A stretch of DNA of 61,823 nucleotides from Ruminococcus sp. zg-924 (GTDB lineage Bacteria; Bacillota; Clostridia; Oscillospirales; Acutalibacteraceae), in assembly GCF_024433635.1 (NCBI RefSeq), contig NZ_WNJZ01000016.1:1-61823 (forward strand), in the 5' to 3' direction. Positions 52,519 to 61,543 of the stretch are shown piece after piece. The translations under genes and the position numbers were made by a program. The notes below the pieces were generated by a model. That model was not told where the DNA came from. It was given only the letters and a program-made list of their open reading frames with translations, and made no database searches. Each line of letters begins with the position of its first letter. Position 1 is the stretch's first letter.

Positions 52519-53319
52519 TTATTTTAAAAGAGTTTCAGCGTTTTTATACATAATTTTTTCCTTTAAGTCCTCTTCAATCGGCAATGACATAACTTTGTTT
52601 ACCGACTCCTGCTGATCCTCCCAAGGCGAATCTGTACCGAACAGAATATGAGCAGGGTCAAAGCTTTTATATATTTCTATAAGCTTGTGAGTATCCATAC
52701 CCGGCTGACCTATTGAGTAGCTGGTGTCGATATATATTTCAGGATGTTCTGTAAGGTATTCAAGCACATCATCATTGTAGCGGTAGCCGCCCGAATGTGC
52801 ACAAATTATCCTTGCACCCTTAAGCTCAGGCAGAACCGAAGCAAGCCGCTTTGGTGTACTGCGGTGCAGTTTTGGAAAAGATACGTCCATGCCGCTATGG
52901 ATTGTTATAAGCAACCCCAAATCGGCGGCCGCACGCATTACAGCAACCATTTTGGGGTCATCAATGAAAACTCCCTGAAAGTCCGGGTGAAGCTTAACAC
53001 CCTTTAGCCCCGCCTTTTTAATTCTCTCAAGCTCTTCAATATAGCCTTCTTCATAAGGATGAACCGAACCAAAGGAAACAAATCCTGCGATTTTATTGTT
53101 TTCAATAGCACAGGTATTTATGGTGTGACTGTTTCCGGGCTTTACGGCTATTGGCATCAACACGCTTTTCGCTATGCCGTACTTTCTCATTGAGCTTAAA
53201 AGGCTCTCGTTTGTGCCGTCAAGGCTCGCCCTTGTACCGCTTGATTTTTCAAGTGAAGATATCGCACCATGTGCTAATTTTGCCGGAAAGGTATGAGTGT
53301 GAAAATCAATAATCTTCAT
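52519..53319 (-). CDS. amidohydrolase family protein
   Basis: 266 residues of the metal-dependent TIM-barrel type: DFHTHTFP at the N terminus, GVKLHPDFQG, ITIHSGMD, ICAHSGG and FGTDSPWED near the end give the His/Asp metal ligands. It resembles the amidohydrolase_2 group (decarboxylases, hydrolases). Substrate unknown. Upstream of the GH13 gene by 60 bp, possibly co-transcribed. Confidence 0.87.
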   Translation of the reverse strand: MKIIDFHTHTFPAKLAHGAISSLEKSSGTRASLDGTNESLLSSMRKYGIAKSVLMPIAVKPGNSHTINTCAIENNKIAGFVSFGSVHPYEEGYIEELERIKKAGLKGVKLHPDFQGVFIDDPKMVAVMRAAADLGLLITIHSGMDVSFPKLHRSTPKRLASVLPELKGARIICAHSGGYRYNDDVLEYLTEHPEIYIDTSYSIGQPGMDTHKLIEIYKSFDPAHILFGTDSPWEDQQESVNKVMSLPIEEDLKEKIMYKNAETLLK

Positions 53320-53374
53320 TATATCAGCTCCAAAATTTTAAAATAGGTTATTTTTGACTTCCAAAAATATTTTC

Positions 53375-53403
53375 TTGCACATTTTCGTATTTGACAATAT
53401 TAT
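53375..53403 (+). promoter_or_regulatory. likely promoter of the MecA-like gene
   Basis: TTGCAC, 17 bp, TATTAT; about 48 bp before the start codon. Confidence 0.45.
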
Positions 53404-53450
53404 AATAACAAGAACAGTATTACCCGCTATCGGATTTTAGGAGGCACCGT

Positions 53451-54032
53451 ATGACAATTGATCAGCTAAGCGCTACACGCCTTGTAATAGTGCTTTCAAA
53501 AAAGGATATGGGTGTCTTTGCACTTGATTACAACAGCATATACCTTGAAAACGAGATTTTTCAAAGAGTTTTGAAAAGACTTGTCGCAATCGCCCGTGAG
53601 CGAATTACAATTCCTCTGCAAAACAAGGCGCTGCTTGTTGAAGCTATTGAGCGCTTCGACGGATGTATATTGCTGATAACGGTTCTGCCGAAGCACGGAG
53701 TAGCCGCCAAGCGGTATAAATTAAAAAGAGGCGTTGGGGAAATAATGCTTTCCTTTGCCTGCGCCGATGATTTCACCGACTGTATGGCTCAGCTGTATAA
53801 AAACGGCTTCCGACTTCTGCGTGGAGAGGCTTACCGCAATAACGGAGAATATAATCTTATAATTGCCAAAGCCTTAAAGCTTTCCTCTCGTGCTCTTGGT
53901 CTTATGTCAGAATACAGCAGTGATGTCTGCGAAAACGAGATAAAAATATCGCTCACACGCGAGCACGGCGCAAGGCTTGCCGCAGGCTTTCCCGTTATGA
54001 AAATCGGCGAAGTTTTCGCTGTCAATTCTTAA
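53451..54032 (+). CDS. MecA-like adaptor protein
   Basis: 193 residues. The N-terminal half (IFQRVLKRLVAIARERITIPL, ALLVEAIERFDGCILLITVLP in two parts) follows the MecA N-domain pattern, and after a basic linker the C-terminal half (YKNGFRLLRGEAYRNNGEYNLII, two parts) looks like the ClpC-binding domain. MecA feeds substrates to ClpCP. The acidic Asp/Glu-rich linker typical of Bacillus MecA is missing. GGAGG lies six bases before the ATG. Monocistronic. Confidence 0.65.
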   Translation: MTIDQLSATRLVIVLSKKDMGVFALDYNSIYLENEIFQRVLKRLVAIARERITIPLQNKALLVEAIERFDGCILLITVLPKHGVAAKRYKLKRGVGEIMLSFACADDFTDCMAQLYKNGFRLLRGEAYRNNGEYNLIIAKALKLSSRALGLMSEYSSDVCENEIKISLTREHGARLAAGFPVMKIGEVFAVNS

Positions 54033-54049
54033 ACTATATCAATACCAAA

Positions 54050-54074
54050 GCCCGACGCAACTGCTGCATCGGGC
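54050..54074. terminator. terminator between MecA-like gene and rpe
   Basis: 10-bp stem GCCCGACGCA/TGCATCGGGC with one mismatch (a G-U on the minus strand), 5-nt loop. Only short T-runs follow on either strand. Confidence 0.6.
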
Positions 54075-54081
54075 CTTTCGT

Positions 54082-54732
54082 TTATTCACACAAGGCTTTC
54101 AGTGTTTCAATAGCCTTCTTTGCATCGGGAGCTTTAAACACTCCTGTGCCCGAAACACAAACATCGCCGCCTGCCGCTGCAGCCTTAGCTATGGTTTTAT
54201 CGTTTATTCCGCCGTCAAGCTCAAGGAGTATGTCTGCGCCCTGCCGTTGAGCTTCCGCCTTTATCTTTTGAAGCTTCGGAAGCATATCCTCCATAAACGA
54301 CTGTCCTCCAAAGCCCGGTTCAACCGTCATAACAAGCACCATAAATATATCCTTTAAATACGGAAAAACTTCACTTGCCGCAGTGTTCGGCTTGATAACA
54401 AGTCCGGGCTTTATGCCCTTTTCTTTAATCTTCGCTATTGTTTTTGCAATATCAGACTTGCTCTCAACGTGGAACGTGATTATATCAGCGCCTGCATCGG
54501 CAAAATCATCAATATAATCATACGGGTGGTCTATCATAAGATGCACGTCAAACGGAAGCGTCGAATATGGTCTTATCGCCTTAATAACAGGTGCACCAAA
54601 GGTTATGTTCGGCACAAAATGCCCATCCATAACGTCAAGGTGAATATAGTCCGCACCGGCATTTTCCATTCTTTTTGTTTCCTCGCCCATCACCGAAAAA
54701 TCGCACGATAAAATTGACGGTGCAATCTTCAT
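54082..54732 (-). CDS. rpe: ribulose-phosphate 3-epimerase
   Basis: Interconverts ribulose 5-phosphate and xylulose 5-phosphate. 216 residues from MKIAPSILS, with AAAGG nine bases upstream. TIM-barrel motifs: SILSCDFSVMGEE, IHLDVMDGHFVPNITFG, FDVHLMI, VEPGFGGQSFM, ELDGGIND. 19 bp after the large repeat protein, so it may share its transcript. Confidence 0.96.
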   Translation of the reverse strand: MKIAPSILSCDFSVMGEETKRMENAGADYIHLDVMDGHFVPNITFGAPVIKAIRPYSTLPFDVHLMIDHPYDYIDDFADAGADIITFHVESKSDIAKTIAKIKEKGIKPGLVIKPNTAASEVFPYLKDIFMVLVMTVEPGFGGQSFMEDMLPKLQKIKAEAQRQGADILLELDGGINDKTIAKAAAAGGDVCVSGTGVFKAPDAKKAIETLKALCE

Positions 54733-54751
54733 CATAATCATCCTTTCAAAT

Positions 54752-57700
54752 CTATGCTTTTTGAATCAGCGGTGCAATAATTGACGCTGCCGCCCAGAAC
54801 AAAACGTAAAGCAGCAAATCAATTCCGTTTAGTCCGTTAAGTCCTGAGAACACCGAAACAGCAACAGCAATCAGCACGCCTAATGCAACAGCTAAAACCT
54901 GAATTACAATTGCTATTGAGATATTATCCTTAATTTTTATACAGCCGCTTATTGCTCTTGCAAGCGAATGTAGCTTGCCCTCTGTAGAGATAAACGCTCT
55001 TGAGCTTTCATCTCGTCTTGACATTTCATCTTTGCAGATATTTCCGAGCGTTGTCGGCAGTATTTTCACATTTCTTATAAATACGCCAAAGTCCTTTGCA
55101 ACCTTAAGCTGAGAAACATTCGGGTCAGCCGTTCTGATAAGAATTGTAACGCCGTTTTTCTCAAGGCGAGAAAGCTCAGAGGCAAGCCTTTGGTCGGCGT
55201 GATATTCGGTAACAAGCATGGCAACAAGCTGTCCTGCATTTGCAAGATAGGTTATGCAGTTACTTCGGCTTTCAATTGAACTTTCCTCAAAGTCAAGGCT
55301 CGGCAGGTTGATTGAATACTTCTTCATAAGGTCACGGTTACCCAGCAGCAGTCTTTCGCCGCCAACCCAGCTTACAAGTCCCTTGCCGTCCTCATATTTT
55401 ACGCTTTCAACCTCAGGCAGCTGTTCTCCCTTTTCGCTTATAACGTCCTCAAACATATAGGTCATCGGTGTATTGGCAACCTTCATAACCGCTGCGGCAT
55501 TCAAAAGAGCCTTGTCGATATTGTATGTGTTAAAAGTTTTAACGCTCAAAAGCTGAACCTTGCCCCTTGGGTAAAGCTCACGGCTGTCAACCATAACCGC
55601 ACTCGTTTCCGAAAAGGTTTTTACAGCAGGATAGCCTATAATCATCGCCCTGTTTTTGAGCGATTCGCCGCACAGCTTTCTCATTGGAATATTAACGGCG
55701 AGCAGGCAGCACATTGGAATTCCCATGCAAGAAACAGCGGCAAAAGCTGAAACAGCGCCGGAAGCTGTTCCTGTTGATATACCGCATATTATAGCGGCAA
55801 GCACTGCTATAACGGTTGTAATCGGCGCCATAAACGAAGCCGCACGCTCGCTTGGGTCGGGCATATATGAGAATCTGAGGAAACCCTTTAAGAATTTTGT
55901 TCTACTCTGCAAAGCAACAACAGGCTTTTCAGCGTTTGTACCGTCTATCATCTGCTGCGATACTTCCTCGTTATCATAAATCCTTGCGGCATACTTTCTG
56001 TTCGGCGAAGAAGCAAACTTGAAGTTATCCTTTATTCTGCGTACAATACAAAGCTTACCAAGATTATTAAACAGCAGAGCGACTATTGCAAGAATTGCAT
56101 ACAGATGCATTCCGCCGCTGAAAAACGCCTGCGGCTCAAAGAATGACACAATGCCCTGCACAAGACAGCCTACAACCGCAACCGCAACTGCCGTATCGGA
56201 ATTGCCCTTGAACGCAATCAGCGGCTTAAGTCCGCCGATAACAGTGCTGTGGCAGAGTACCGCTCCGATTATAAGCAGGATAAGGCTTATAAGGCAGGTC
56301 ATAATATCCGCATTCGGCATATTTTGAGTGAGCGCTGTCGGAAAATATCGTTGAATAACATAGAAAGCTAATGTTATTAAGAACAAAATTGTAAGCGTAA
56401 TACAGCGGAACGAAACCTTGCGGTTATCATAATTTATCTCGGCTCTTATCGCCCTTGCATCAGACGGCTTATCGTAGTCCTCTATTACCTGATCATTCTG
56501 TGGATTCAGGTTTGTCTGAGCACGGAACTCCGAGAAATCAGCGCTGTTCTCAACATTGCCGAAGAGCACGTCCTTAATTGACCTTCTCTCCTGCTTATCC
56601 TGCGGTATTTCCCGCTGAGCGTCAATATTATTTTGCTCCTGAGCACTTTCCTTTTTGCGCCTGAGCCTTTCAGCCGATTTTTCGGGGTTGTTCATTTCCT
56701 CTTTGACAGCCCTTGAAACCTCCGAATTAAGCTCAGGTCCTTCGCTGTACATATTGGGTCTGTATTTCGCTTGTCTTATATATTCCTCATACTCACGGCG
56801 AACAACAAGCGGAATGTTTTCATTTGTAAGGCTGATTTTTTCAACTAAATCCTCGTGTATGTATTTTGGAACAACCTTACCGTTTACAACCTGTCTGCCA
56901 TCAACGCTGTCTATCTTAACCTCCTGCGCAACCTCTTCAAAGGTTGCAGGCTCAGCCTTAAGCTCTTCCGCCGCCTCCTGTGCTGTTGTTTGTTCGGCAA
57001 CCGGCTCAGCTATGCTGTCATTGACAACAGGCTCTGTCTTAGCAGGCTTATTTTCAATTATCGGCTCAGCGGCAGATATATCAACAAATTCTTCTTGTGC
57101 CTCTTTGCTTTCGGGTTTTATTTCTTCCGTATCCTCAGCCTTTTTATCCTTATCGCTATGCTTACCCTTCTTGCCTTTGATGCTTTCGCCATTCCAAAAG
57201 CTCTTGAATTTTCCGAGCAGGCTCTTTTTACTGTGCTTTGCCGATATTACAACATCAACCGGCGTATCCGGACCCTCGGTGACAATATTCTCATCAAGGC
57301 TTTGCTCAGGCTTGGTTTCTGTGTCTGCTTCTGTCTGGGTTTCTTCATTGTCAACCTCAGCTTCTTCCTCTTCCGGCTCTTCCTGCGGCTTCGACGGGTC
57401 AATCACCTTTAACACAGGTCTTGACACAACAGGCTTTTCCTCCTCGTCGGCATAATCTGCGTCAATTGTGTCTTCCTCGTCCTCATCAGACTGTTCGTCC
57501 TGCTCGTCTGCGTAGCTGCCGTCCTCATTCCAAATCTTTTTGATTTGCTCTATCGGAGAAGCTTTCTTTACTGTCTCGGCTTGCTCGTCCTCGTCAGCTT
57601 CAACGTCGGGTTCTTCGCTGTCTATTACATCTGTATTTTCTTCCTCGTCAAGCTCCTCGTCTTGCATAAACTCCTCAGAACCGAGCGACGGTCTTAAAAA

Positions 57701-59020
57701 CGAATGTATTCTGCCGGAAATTTCTGAGAAAATTCCGCCCTTTCCTTCAATCTTGTAATCGGTGTCATAATCAAACACCTCGGAGCCTTCCTGCGCCTGT
57801 GCTTTATCACGCTGCTTTGGGGCATAGTCGGACAAATCGTCATACTTTACGCTTGACTTTATCCACTCTGACTTTTCCGCTTCAACCTCGGCTTCGATTT
57901 CCTCTTCGGTTACCTCTTCTTCATCAATGCTCTTATTCTTTATATCCTCACCGTTCCAAAACGCCTTAATCTTTTCAATCAATGACGGTGATTTTTCGCT
58001 TTTATCGCTGTTATCCTCGACTGCCGTATAGTCAGCTTCTTCGTCAGACTGTGTACCATCCTCTATTTCTTCTGTATCATCTTTTTCCTCAATATTCACA
58101 TCAGCATCATTATAAGGCTCTTCGTCGTTTTCCGCATCAGTTTGTTCTTCCTCGGCGACTTGCTCCTGCTCGTCCTCGTCAAACACAGACGGATCGAAGT
58201 CCGGATCAAACTTTTCTTCAAAATCCTCTGAGCCTGTCCAGAAAGCCTTTAGCCTGCCAATAAAACCCGGTTTCTTTTGTTCATACTCGCTGTTGTAATA
58301 TTCCTCCTGCGGCTCATTCTCTGCTTCATCAACATTAGCTTCTTTTTCAGCTTCGGACTCTTCCTCGGCTTCAACCTCGTCATATTCTGAGCTGTCTACT
58401 GTTTCCTCCTGAGATTCCTCTGTGCCCTGTATGGTGATATCATCATCAAATTCGTCATCATACTTGCTATCGTCATACTCATACTCGTCAAACGTATTAT
58501 CTTCGCTACCGCCGCTTAGCGCAAAATCATCGTCAAGCTCCTCCGGCAGTATAGGCTCGGAATCTATATCATCCTGCTCGTCAAAATATTCTTCTTCAAA
58601 TACTTCCTGCGGCTGTTCATTATTATATGTATGGTCAGCTTCATATTCAGCTTCGGTAATATTTTCGTCATCTTCTTCAACGGGTGAAGGCTCGTCCTTA
58701 ACAGCGTCATTTTCTCTTTCTTTTTCCCCTATGAAAAGACCAAAGCTGTGCTTACTCTTTTTATCTTTCTTTTTCTTCTTGCTATTCACGCTGTTGTCTG
58801 AGTCTTTTTCCGCATCAATGCTCGCCATAAGCTCGGCAATTTTCTTTGCCTCTTCGCTTTGCGCCTCAGATTGCTGTGCCTGATATTCACGCCCAAAGCT
58901 TGAAATATCTATTGTTTCCTCTTCCTCGCTGTGCTGCGACGGCTGATAAAAGTCCTCTCGAAAATCGTCCGGCCCGCCCTTGCCGAATTTATTATTTCGC
59001 TTATCGTTTTTCCGACTCAT
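54752..59020 (-). CDS. giant acidic repeat protein fused to a degenerate P-type-ATPase-like membrane domain
   Basis: 1,422 residues from ATG with AAAGGG eight bases upstream. Residues 1-860 are cytoplasmic, very acidic and low in complexity, interrupted by five short basic/aromatic units (near 252, 345, 428, 488, 599; for example LIEKIKAFWNGEDIK and LLGKFKSFWNGESIK). Residues about 868-1420 have roughly four plus two plus two membrane helices with a soluble block at 1115-1360, the topology of P-type ATPases. Where DKTGTLT is expected there is VDSRELYP (Asp1145 kept, rest lost); TGD reads TAD; the GDGxND hinge is gone. So it is probably a pseudo-ATPase. Function unknown: a membrane scaffold is possible. 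Confidence 0.85.
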   Translation of the reverse strand: MSRKNDKRNNKFGKGGPDDFREDFYQPSQHSEEEETIDISSFGREYQAQQSEAQSEEAKKIAELMASIDAEKDSDNSVNSKKKKKDKKSKHSFGLFIGEKERENDAVKDEPSPVEEDDENITEAEYEADHTYNNEQPQEVFEEEYFDEQDDIDSEPILPEELDDDFALSGGSEDNTFDEYEYDDSKYDDEFDDDITIQGTEESQEETVDSSEYDEVEAEEESEAEKEANVDEAENEPQEEYYNSEYEQKKPGFIGRLKAFWTGSEDFEEKFDPDFDPSVFDEDEQEQVAEEEQTDAENDEEPYNDADVNIEEKDDTEEIEDGTQSDEEADYTAVEDNSDKSEKSPSLIEKIKAFWNGEDIKNKSIDEEEVTEEEIEAEVEAEKSEWIKSSVKYDDLSDYAPKQRDKAQAQEGSEVFDYDTDYKIEGKGGIFSEISGRIHSFLRPSLGSEEFMQDEELDEEENTDVIDSEEPDVEADEDEQAETVKKASPIEQIKKIWNEDGSYADEQDEQSDEDEEDTIDADYADEEEKPVVSRPVLKVIDPSKPQEEPEEEEAEVDNEETQTEADTETKPEQSLDENIVTEGPDTPVDVVISAKHSKKSLLGKFKSFWNGESIKGKKGKHSDKDKKAEDTEEIKPESKEAQEEFVDISAAEPIIENKPAKTEPVVNDSIAEPVAEQTTAQEAAEELKAEPATFEEVAQEVKIDSVDGRQVVNGKVVPKYIHEDLVEKISLTNENIPLVVRREYEEYIRQAKYRPNMYSEGPELNSEVSRAVKEEMNNPEKSAERLRRKKESAQEQNNIDAQREIPQDKQERRSIKDVLFGNVENSADFSEFRAQTNLNPQNDQVIEDYDKPSDARAIRAEINYDNRKVSFRCITLTILFLITLAFYVIQRYFPTALTQNMPNADIMTCLISLILLIIGAVLCHSTVIGGLKPLIAFKGNSDTAVAVAVVGCLVQGIVSFFEPQAFFSGGMHLYAILAIVALLFNNLGKLCIVRRIKDNFKFASSPNRKYAARIYDNEEVSQQMIDGTNAEKPVVALQSRTKFLKGFLRFSYMPDPSERAASFMAPITTVIAVLAAIICGISTGTASGAVSAFAAVSCMGIPMCCLLAVNIPMRKLCGESLKNRAMIIGYPAVKTFSETSAVMVDSRELYPRGKVQLLSVKTFNTYNIDKALLNAAAVMKVANTPMTYMFEDVISEKGEQLPEVESVKYEDGKGLVSWVGGERLLLGNRDLMKKYSINLPSLDFEESSIESRSNCITYLANAGQLVAMLVTEYHADQRLASELSRLEKNGVTILIRTADPNVSQLKVAKDFGVFIRNVKILPTTLGNICKDEMSRRDESSRAFISTEGKLHSLARAISGCIKIKDNISIAIVIQVLAVALGVLIAVAVSVFSGLNGLNGIDLLLYVLFWAAASIIAPLIQKA

Positions 59021-59039
59021 TTTATCATCCCTTTCTGCA

Positions 59040-59792
59040 TTAATAGTCTTGTCTTTGACGTGCAAACTCATACATTAAAACACCTGCCGCAACAGATGCG
59101 TTCAGCGAATTAATCCTGCCTTTCATCGGCAGTGAAATAATACAATCGCATTTTTCCCTTACAAGCCTGCCAATACCCTTACCCTCGTTGCCTATAACAA
59201 GAGCCGCTGCTCCCTTAAGGTCAGCCTTGCAGTAGCATTGACCGTCCATATCTGCGCCGTAAATCCAAACGCCGTTTTCCTTGAGCATATCTATGGTTTG
59301 CGCTATATTTGTAACCCTTGCAACGGGAACATATTCAAGCGCCCCTGCCGATGCCTTATCTGCTGTAAAGCTCAGTCCTGCGCTGCGGCGCTTTGGTATT
59401 ATAACGCCGTGGACTCCGGTACATTCGGCAGTTCGTATTATTGCACCGAGGTTGTGTGGATCCTCTATTTCATCAAGAATTATAATAAACGGCGGTTCGC
59501 CCTTTTCTTTGGCTATATCAAGAATATCCTCAACGCTTGAATACTCCTTTGCCGATGCAAAAGCAACAACGCCCTGATGCGTCTGTCCGCCGCTCAGAAA
59601 ATCAAGCTTTTTTGCGTCAACCTCTTTAATAACGGCACCGCCTTTTTTCGCCTTTGCTATTATCGGAGAAAGCGAACCCGAAGCGCCCTTTGCCACAAAT
59701 ATTTTGTCAATCGGTCTGCCGCTTCTTAGTGCCTCGCTGACGCAGTTTCGTCCGATTATTATATCGTTGCCATTCTTACGGTTTTCGTCCAT
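59040..59792 (-). CDS. rlmB: 23S rRNA (guanosine-2251 2'-O)-methyltransferase
   Basis: SPOUT methyltransferase of the TrmH family. 250 residues from MDENRKNGN with GGAGG six bases upstream. N-terminal substrate-binding domain with IIIGRNCVSEALRSG; knot motifs ILDEIEDPHNLGAIIRTAE, VIGNEGKGIGRLV, and LPMKGRINSLNASVAAGVLMYE, each diagnostic. 19 bp upstream of the giant repeat protein, forming the start of the rlmB-repeat protein-rpe run. Confidence 0.94.
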   Translation of the reverse strand: MDENRKNGNDIIIGRNCVSEALRSGRPIDKIFVAKGASGSLSPIIAKAKKGGAVIKEVDAKKLDFLSGGQTHQGVVAFASAKEYSSVEDILDIAKEKGEPPFIIILDEIEDPHNLGAIIRTAECTGVHGVIIPKRRSAGLSFTADKASAGALEYVPVARVTNIAQTIDMLKENGVWIYGADMDGQCYCKADLKGAAALVIGNEGKGIGRLVREKCDCIISLPMKGRINSLNASVAAGVLMYEFARQRQDY

Positions 59793-59948
59793 AATCAACC
59801 TCCAACAGCTTTTGATACACAACCACAGTCAAAAGCCAATAAAAACCCAATTATTCTTTATTATACCACAAGATTACAAAAAAGTAACTATTTTTTTGCA
59901 CAAAAGCAAAATCTTTACATTTTAATACAATTATAGGATTTTATTCCG

Positions 59949-59977
59949 TTGACAAGCGACAAAACAAATGCTTTAAT
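59949..59977 (+). promoter_or_regulatory. promoter of the Nif11-like/WYL pair
   Basis: TTGACA, 17 bp, TTTAAT; 29 bp before the start codon. Confidence 0.65.
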
Positions 59978-60006
59978 ATAATTAACAATATAAAGGGAGT
60001 GATCGT

Positions 60007-60294
60007 ATGAGCATACAAGACGAGCTTGAAAGATTGATGACAGACGCAAAGCAGGACAAAAGTCTTAGAAATAAGCTTGTATCCGCAGGACGGACAGACG
60101 ACCCGATGAATAGCTTTTGCGACGTCTGCTTAAGCAATGGGTACGAAATTTATCTGGGCGAGCTTTTTGCCTACGGTCAGGATATGAACGATTCAAAGCT
60201 CAGAAGTGTAAACGGTGGCGGCGTAAACGCAATTGACGGCTGGGACGACACCTTCGGTATGCTTATTAAAGAGCTTGAGGAAATGGAAGATTAA
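60007..60294 (+). CDS. Nif11-type leader-peptide-like small protein
   Basis: 95 residues. It follows the Nif11-type (TIGR03798-like) pattern: helical start SIQDELERLMTDAKQDKSLRNK, SFCDVCLSNGYEIYLGELFAYG in two parts, then NDSKLRSVNGGG, the double-glycine-like leader end at 70-72. The remaining 23 residues (VNAIDGWDDTFGMLIKELEE, then MED) are acidic with Trp/Asp and no Cys, Ser-rich or Thr-rich core. No maturation enzyme or exporter is next to it. GGGAG lies upstream of the ATG, and the WYL regulator follows 14 bp later in the same operon. Confidence 0.7.
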   Translation: MSIQDELERLMTDAKQDKSLRNKLVSAGRTDDPMNSFCDVCLSNGYEIYLGELFAYGQDMNDSKLRSVNGGGVNAIDGWDDTFGMLIKELEEMED

Positions 60295-60308
60295 CAGGAG
60301 TGATATAA

Positions 60309-61328
60309 ATGGCAAAAGGAGCAAACCAAAAGCTTAAATGCCTGTACCTTGCCAAAATTCTGCTTGAAAACACAGACGAAGAAAACGCTATGACAATGAG
60401 CGATATTTTGGCGGCTCTTGCTATGAACGGTATAAAGGCAGAACGAAAAAGCATTTATGATGATTTAGAGGCTCTGCGTGTTTTCGGCATTGATGTTGTG
60501 GCACGCAAGGGTAAAAGCTACGAGTATTTTATCGGCAAGCGTGACTTTCAGCTTGCTGAGCTTAAGCTTCTTGTTGATGCCGTTCAATCGTCAAAGTTTA
60601 TAACCGAGCGTAAATCAGAGCAACTTATAAAAAAGGTTGAGCAGCTTGCCAGCAAAAAGCAGGCAGAGCAGCTGCAAAGGCAGATATGCATTAAAAACCG
60701 TGTTAAAACTATGAACGAGAGCATCTACTATAACGTAGATAAAATTCACACTGCTATTTCAAACGGCTGCAAGATATGCTTTAAATACTTTGAGTGGAAG
60801 GTATCCTTTACCGGCGGCGAAAAACTAAAAAAGCAGCTCAAAAGAAACGGCAGCAACTATATAATCAGCCCTTGGGAGCTTACCTGGGACGATGAAAATT
60901 ATTATCTCATCGGCTATGACAGTCTTAGCAAAATGATTAAGCACTACCGTGTTGACAAGATGATGTCGATTGAGCTGTCACCCGAAAAGAGAGATGGACA
61001 GGAGCATTTTAACAGCTTCAATCTAAGTGATTACCAGAAGAAAACCTTTTCTATGTTCGGCGGCAAAGAGGAAAAGGTGACAATGCAGTTTTCTAATAAT
61101 ATGATAGGCGTTGTTGTTGACCGCTTCGGCAAAGATATTATTATTTCTAAATGCGATGAAAACAGCTTTCAGCTTACAGTGGGCGTTAACGTAAGCCCTC
61201 AGTTTCTTGGCTGGATATTCGCACTCGGCGATGATGTAAAAATTCTTTCTCCGAAATCGGTTGTAGCACAGATGAAAAAGCAGAGCAAAAAGGTTTCAAA
61301 GCTTTACAAAGACAAAGAGAAAAAGTAA
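60309..61328 (+). CDS. WYL-domain transcriptional regulator
   Basis: 339 residues. N-terminal winged helix (KLKCLYLAKILLENTDEE, MSDILAALAMNGIKAERKSIYDDLEAL read in halves), then a WYL domain (about 135-220; KYFEW, ISPWELTWDDENYYLIGYD, HYRVDKM) that senses a ligand or nucleic acid, and the WCX C-terminal extension. ACAGGAGTG lies upstream of the ATG. Co-transcribed with the Nif11-like peptide. Target unknown. Confidence 0.9.
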   Translation: MAKGANQKLKCLYLAKILLENTDEENAMTMSDILAALAMNGIKAERKSIYDDLEALRVFGIDVVARKGKSYEYFIGKRDFQLAELKLLVDAVQSSKFITERKSEQLIKKVEQLASKKQAEQLQRQICIKNRVKTMNESIYYNVDKIHTAISNGCKICFKYFEWKVSFTGGEKLKKQLKRNGSNYIISPWELTWDDENYYLIGYDSLSKMIKHYRVDKMMSIELSPEKRDGQEHFNSFNLSDYQKKTFSMFGGKEEKVTMQFSNNMIGVVVDRFGKDIIISKCDENSFQLTVGVNVSPQFLGWIFALGDDVKILSPKSVVAQMKKQSKKVSKLYKDKEKK

Positions 61329-61364
61329 CTTGGCAACACCGTTTGCCGGCAGGCGCAAAATTAC

Positions 61365-61518
61365 TTGAAAATTAAAAATTTTTGTGCCATAATCTAACAG
61401 AAAAATTTAATAATGACACATAAACGACACAAGTGGTGCCATGCACATAAATCTGATTACGGTTGCTATGTATTATTCCATATTTCAGCTTTATCTGCAT
61501 AACTACTTGTGTTTTTTT
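61365..61518 (+). promoter_or_regulatory. promoter and long structured leader with terminator-like end
   Basis: TTGAAA (61365), 17 bp, CATAAT (61388-61393), then a long imperfect stem: ACACAAGT plus ATGCA on the left, TGCAT plus ACTTGTGT on the right, closed at 61512 by seven Ts. This is the layout of an attenuator before the DUF2798 gene. A 29-codon ORF (ATG at 61441, no ribosome site) also fits through it. The class is not recognised. Confidence 0.4.
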
Positions 61519-61543
61519 GTGCCAAAATGAAAGGAAGAAATTT

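Noticed and set aside
57982-58883. Long Ser-rich plus-strand ORFs opposite the acidic repeat protein
   Set aside because: Complement of Glu/Asp codons gives Ser/Leu-rich frames; these are shadows.
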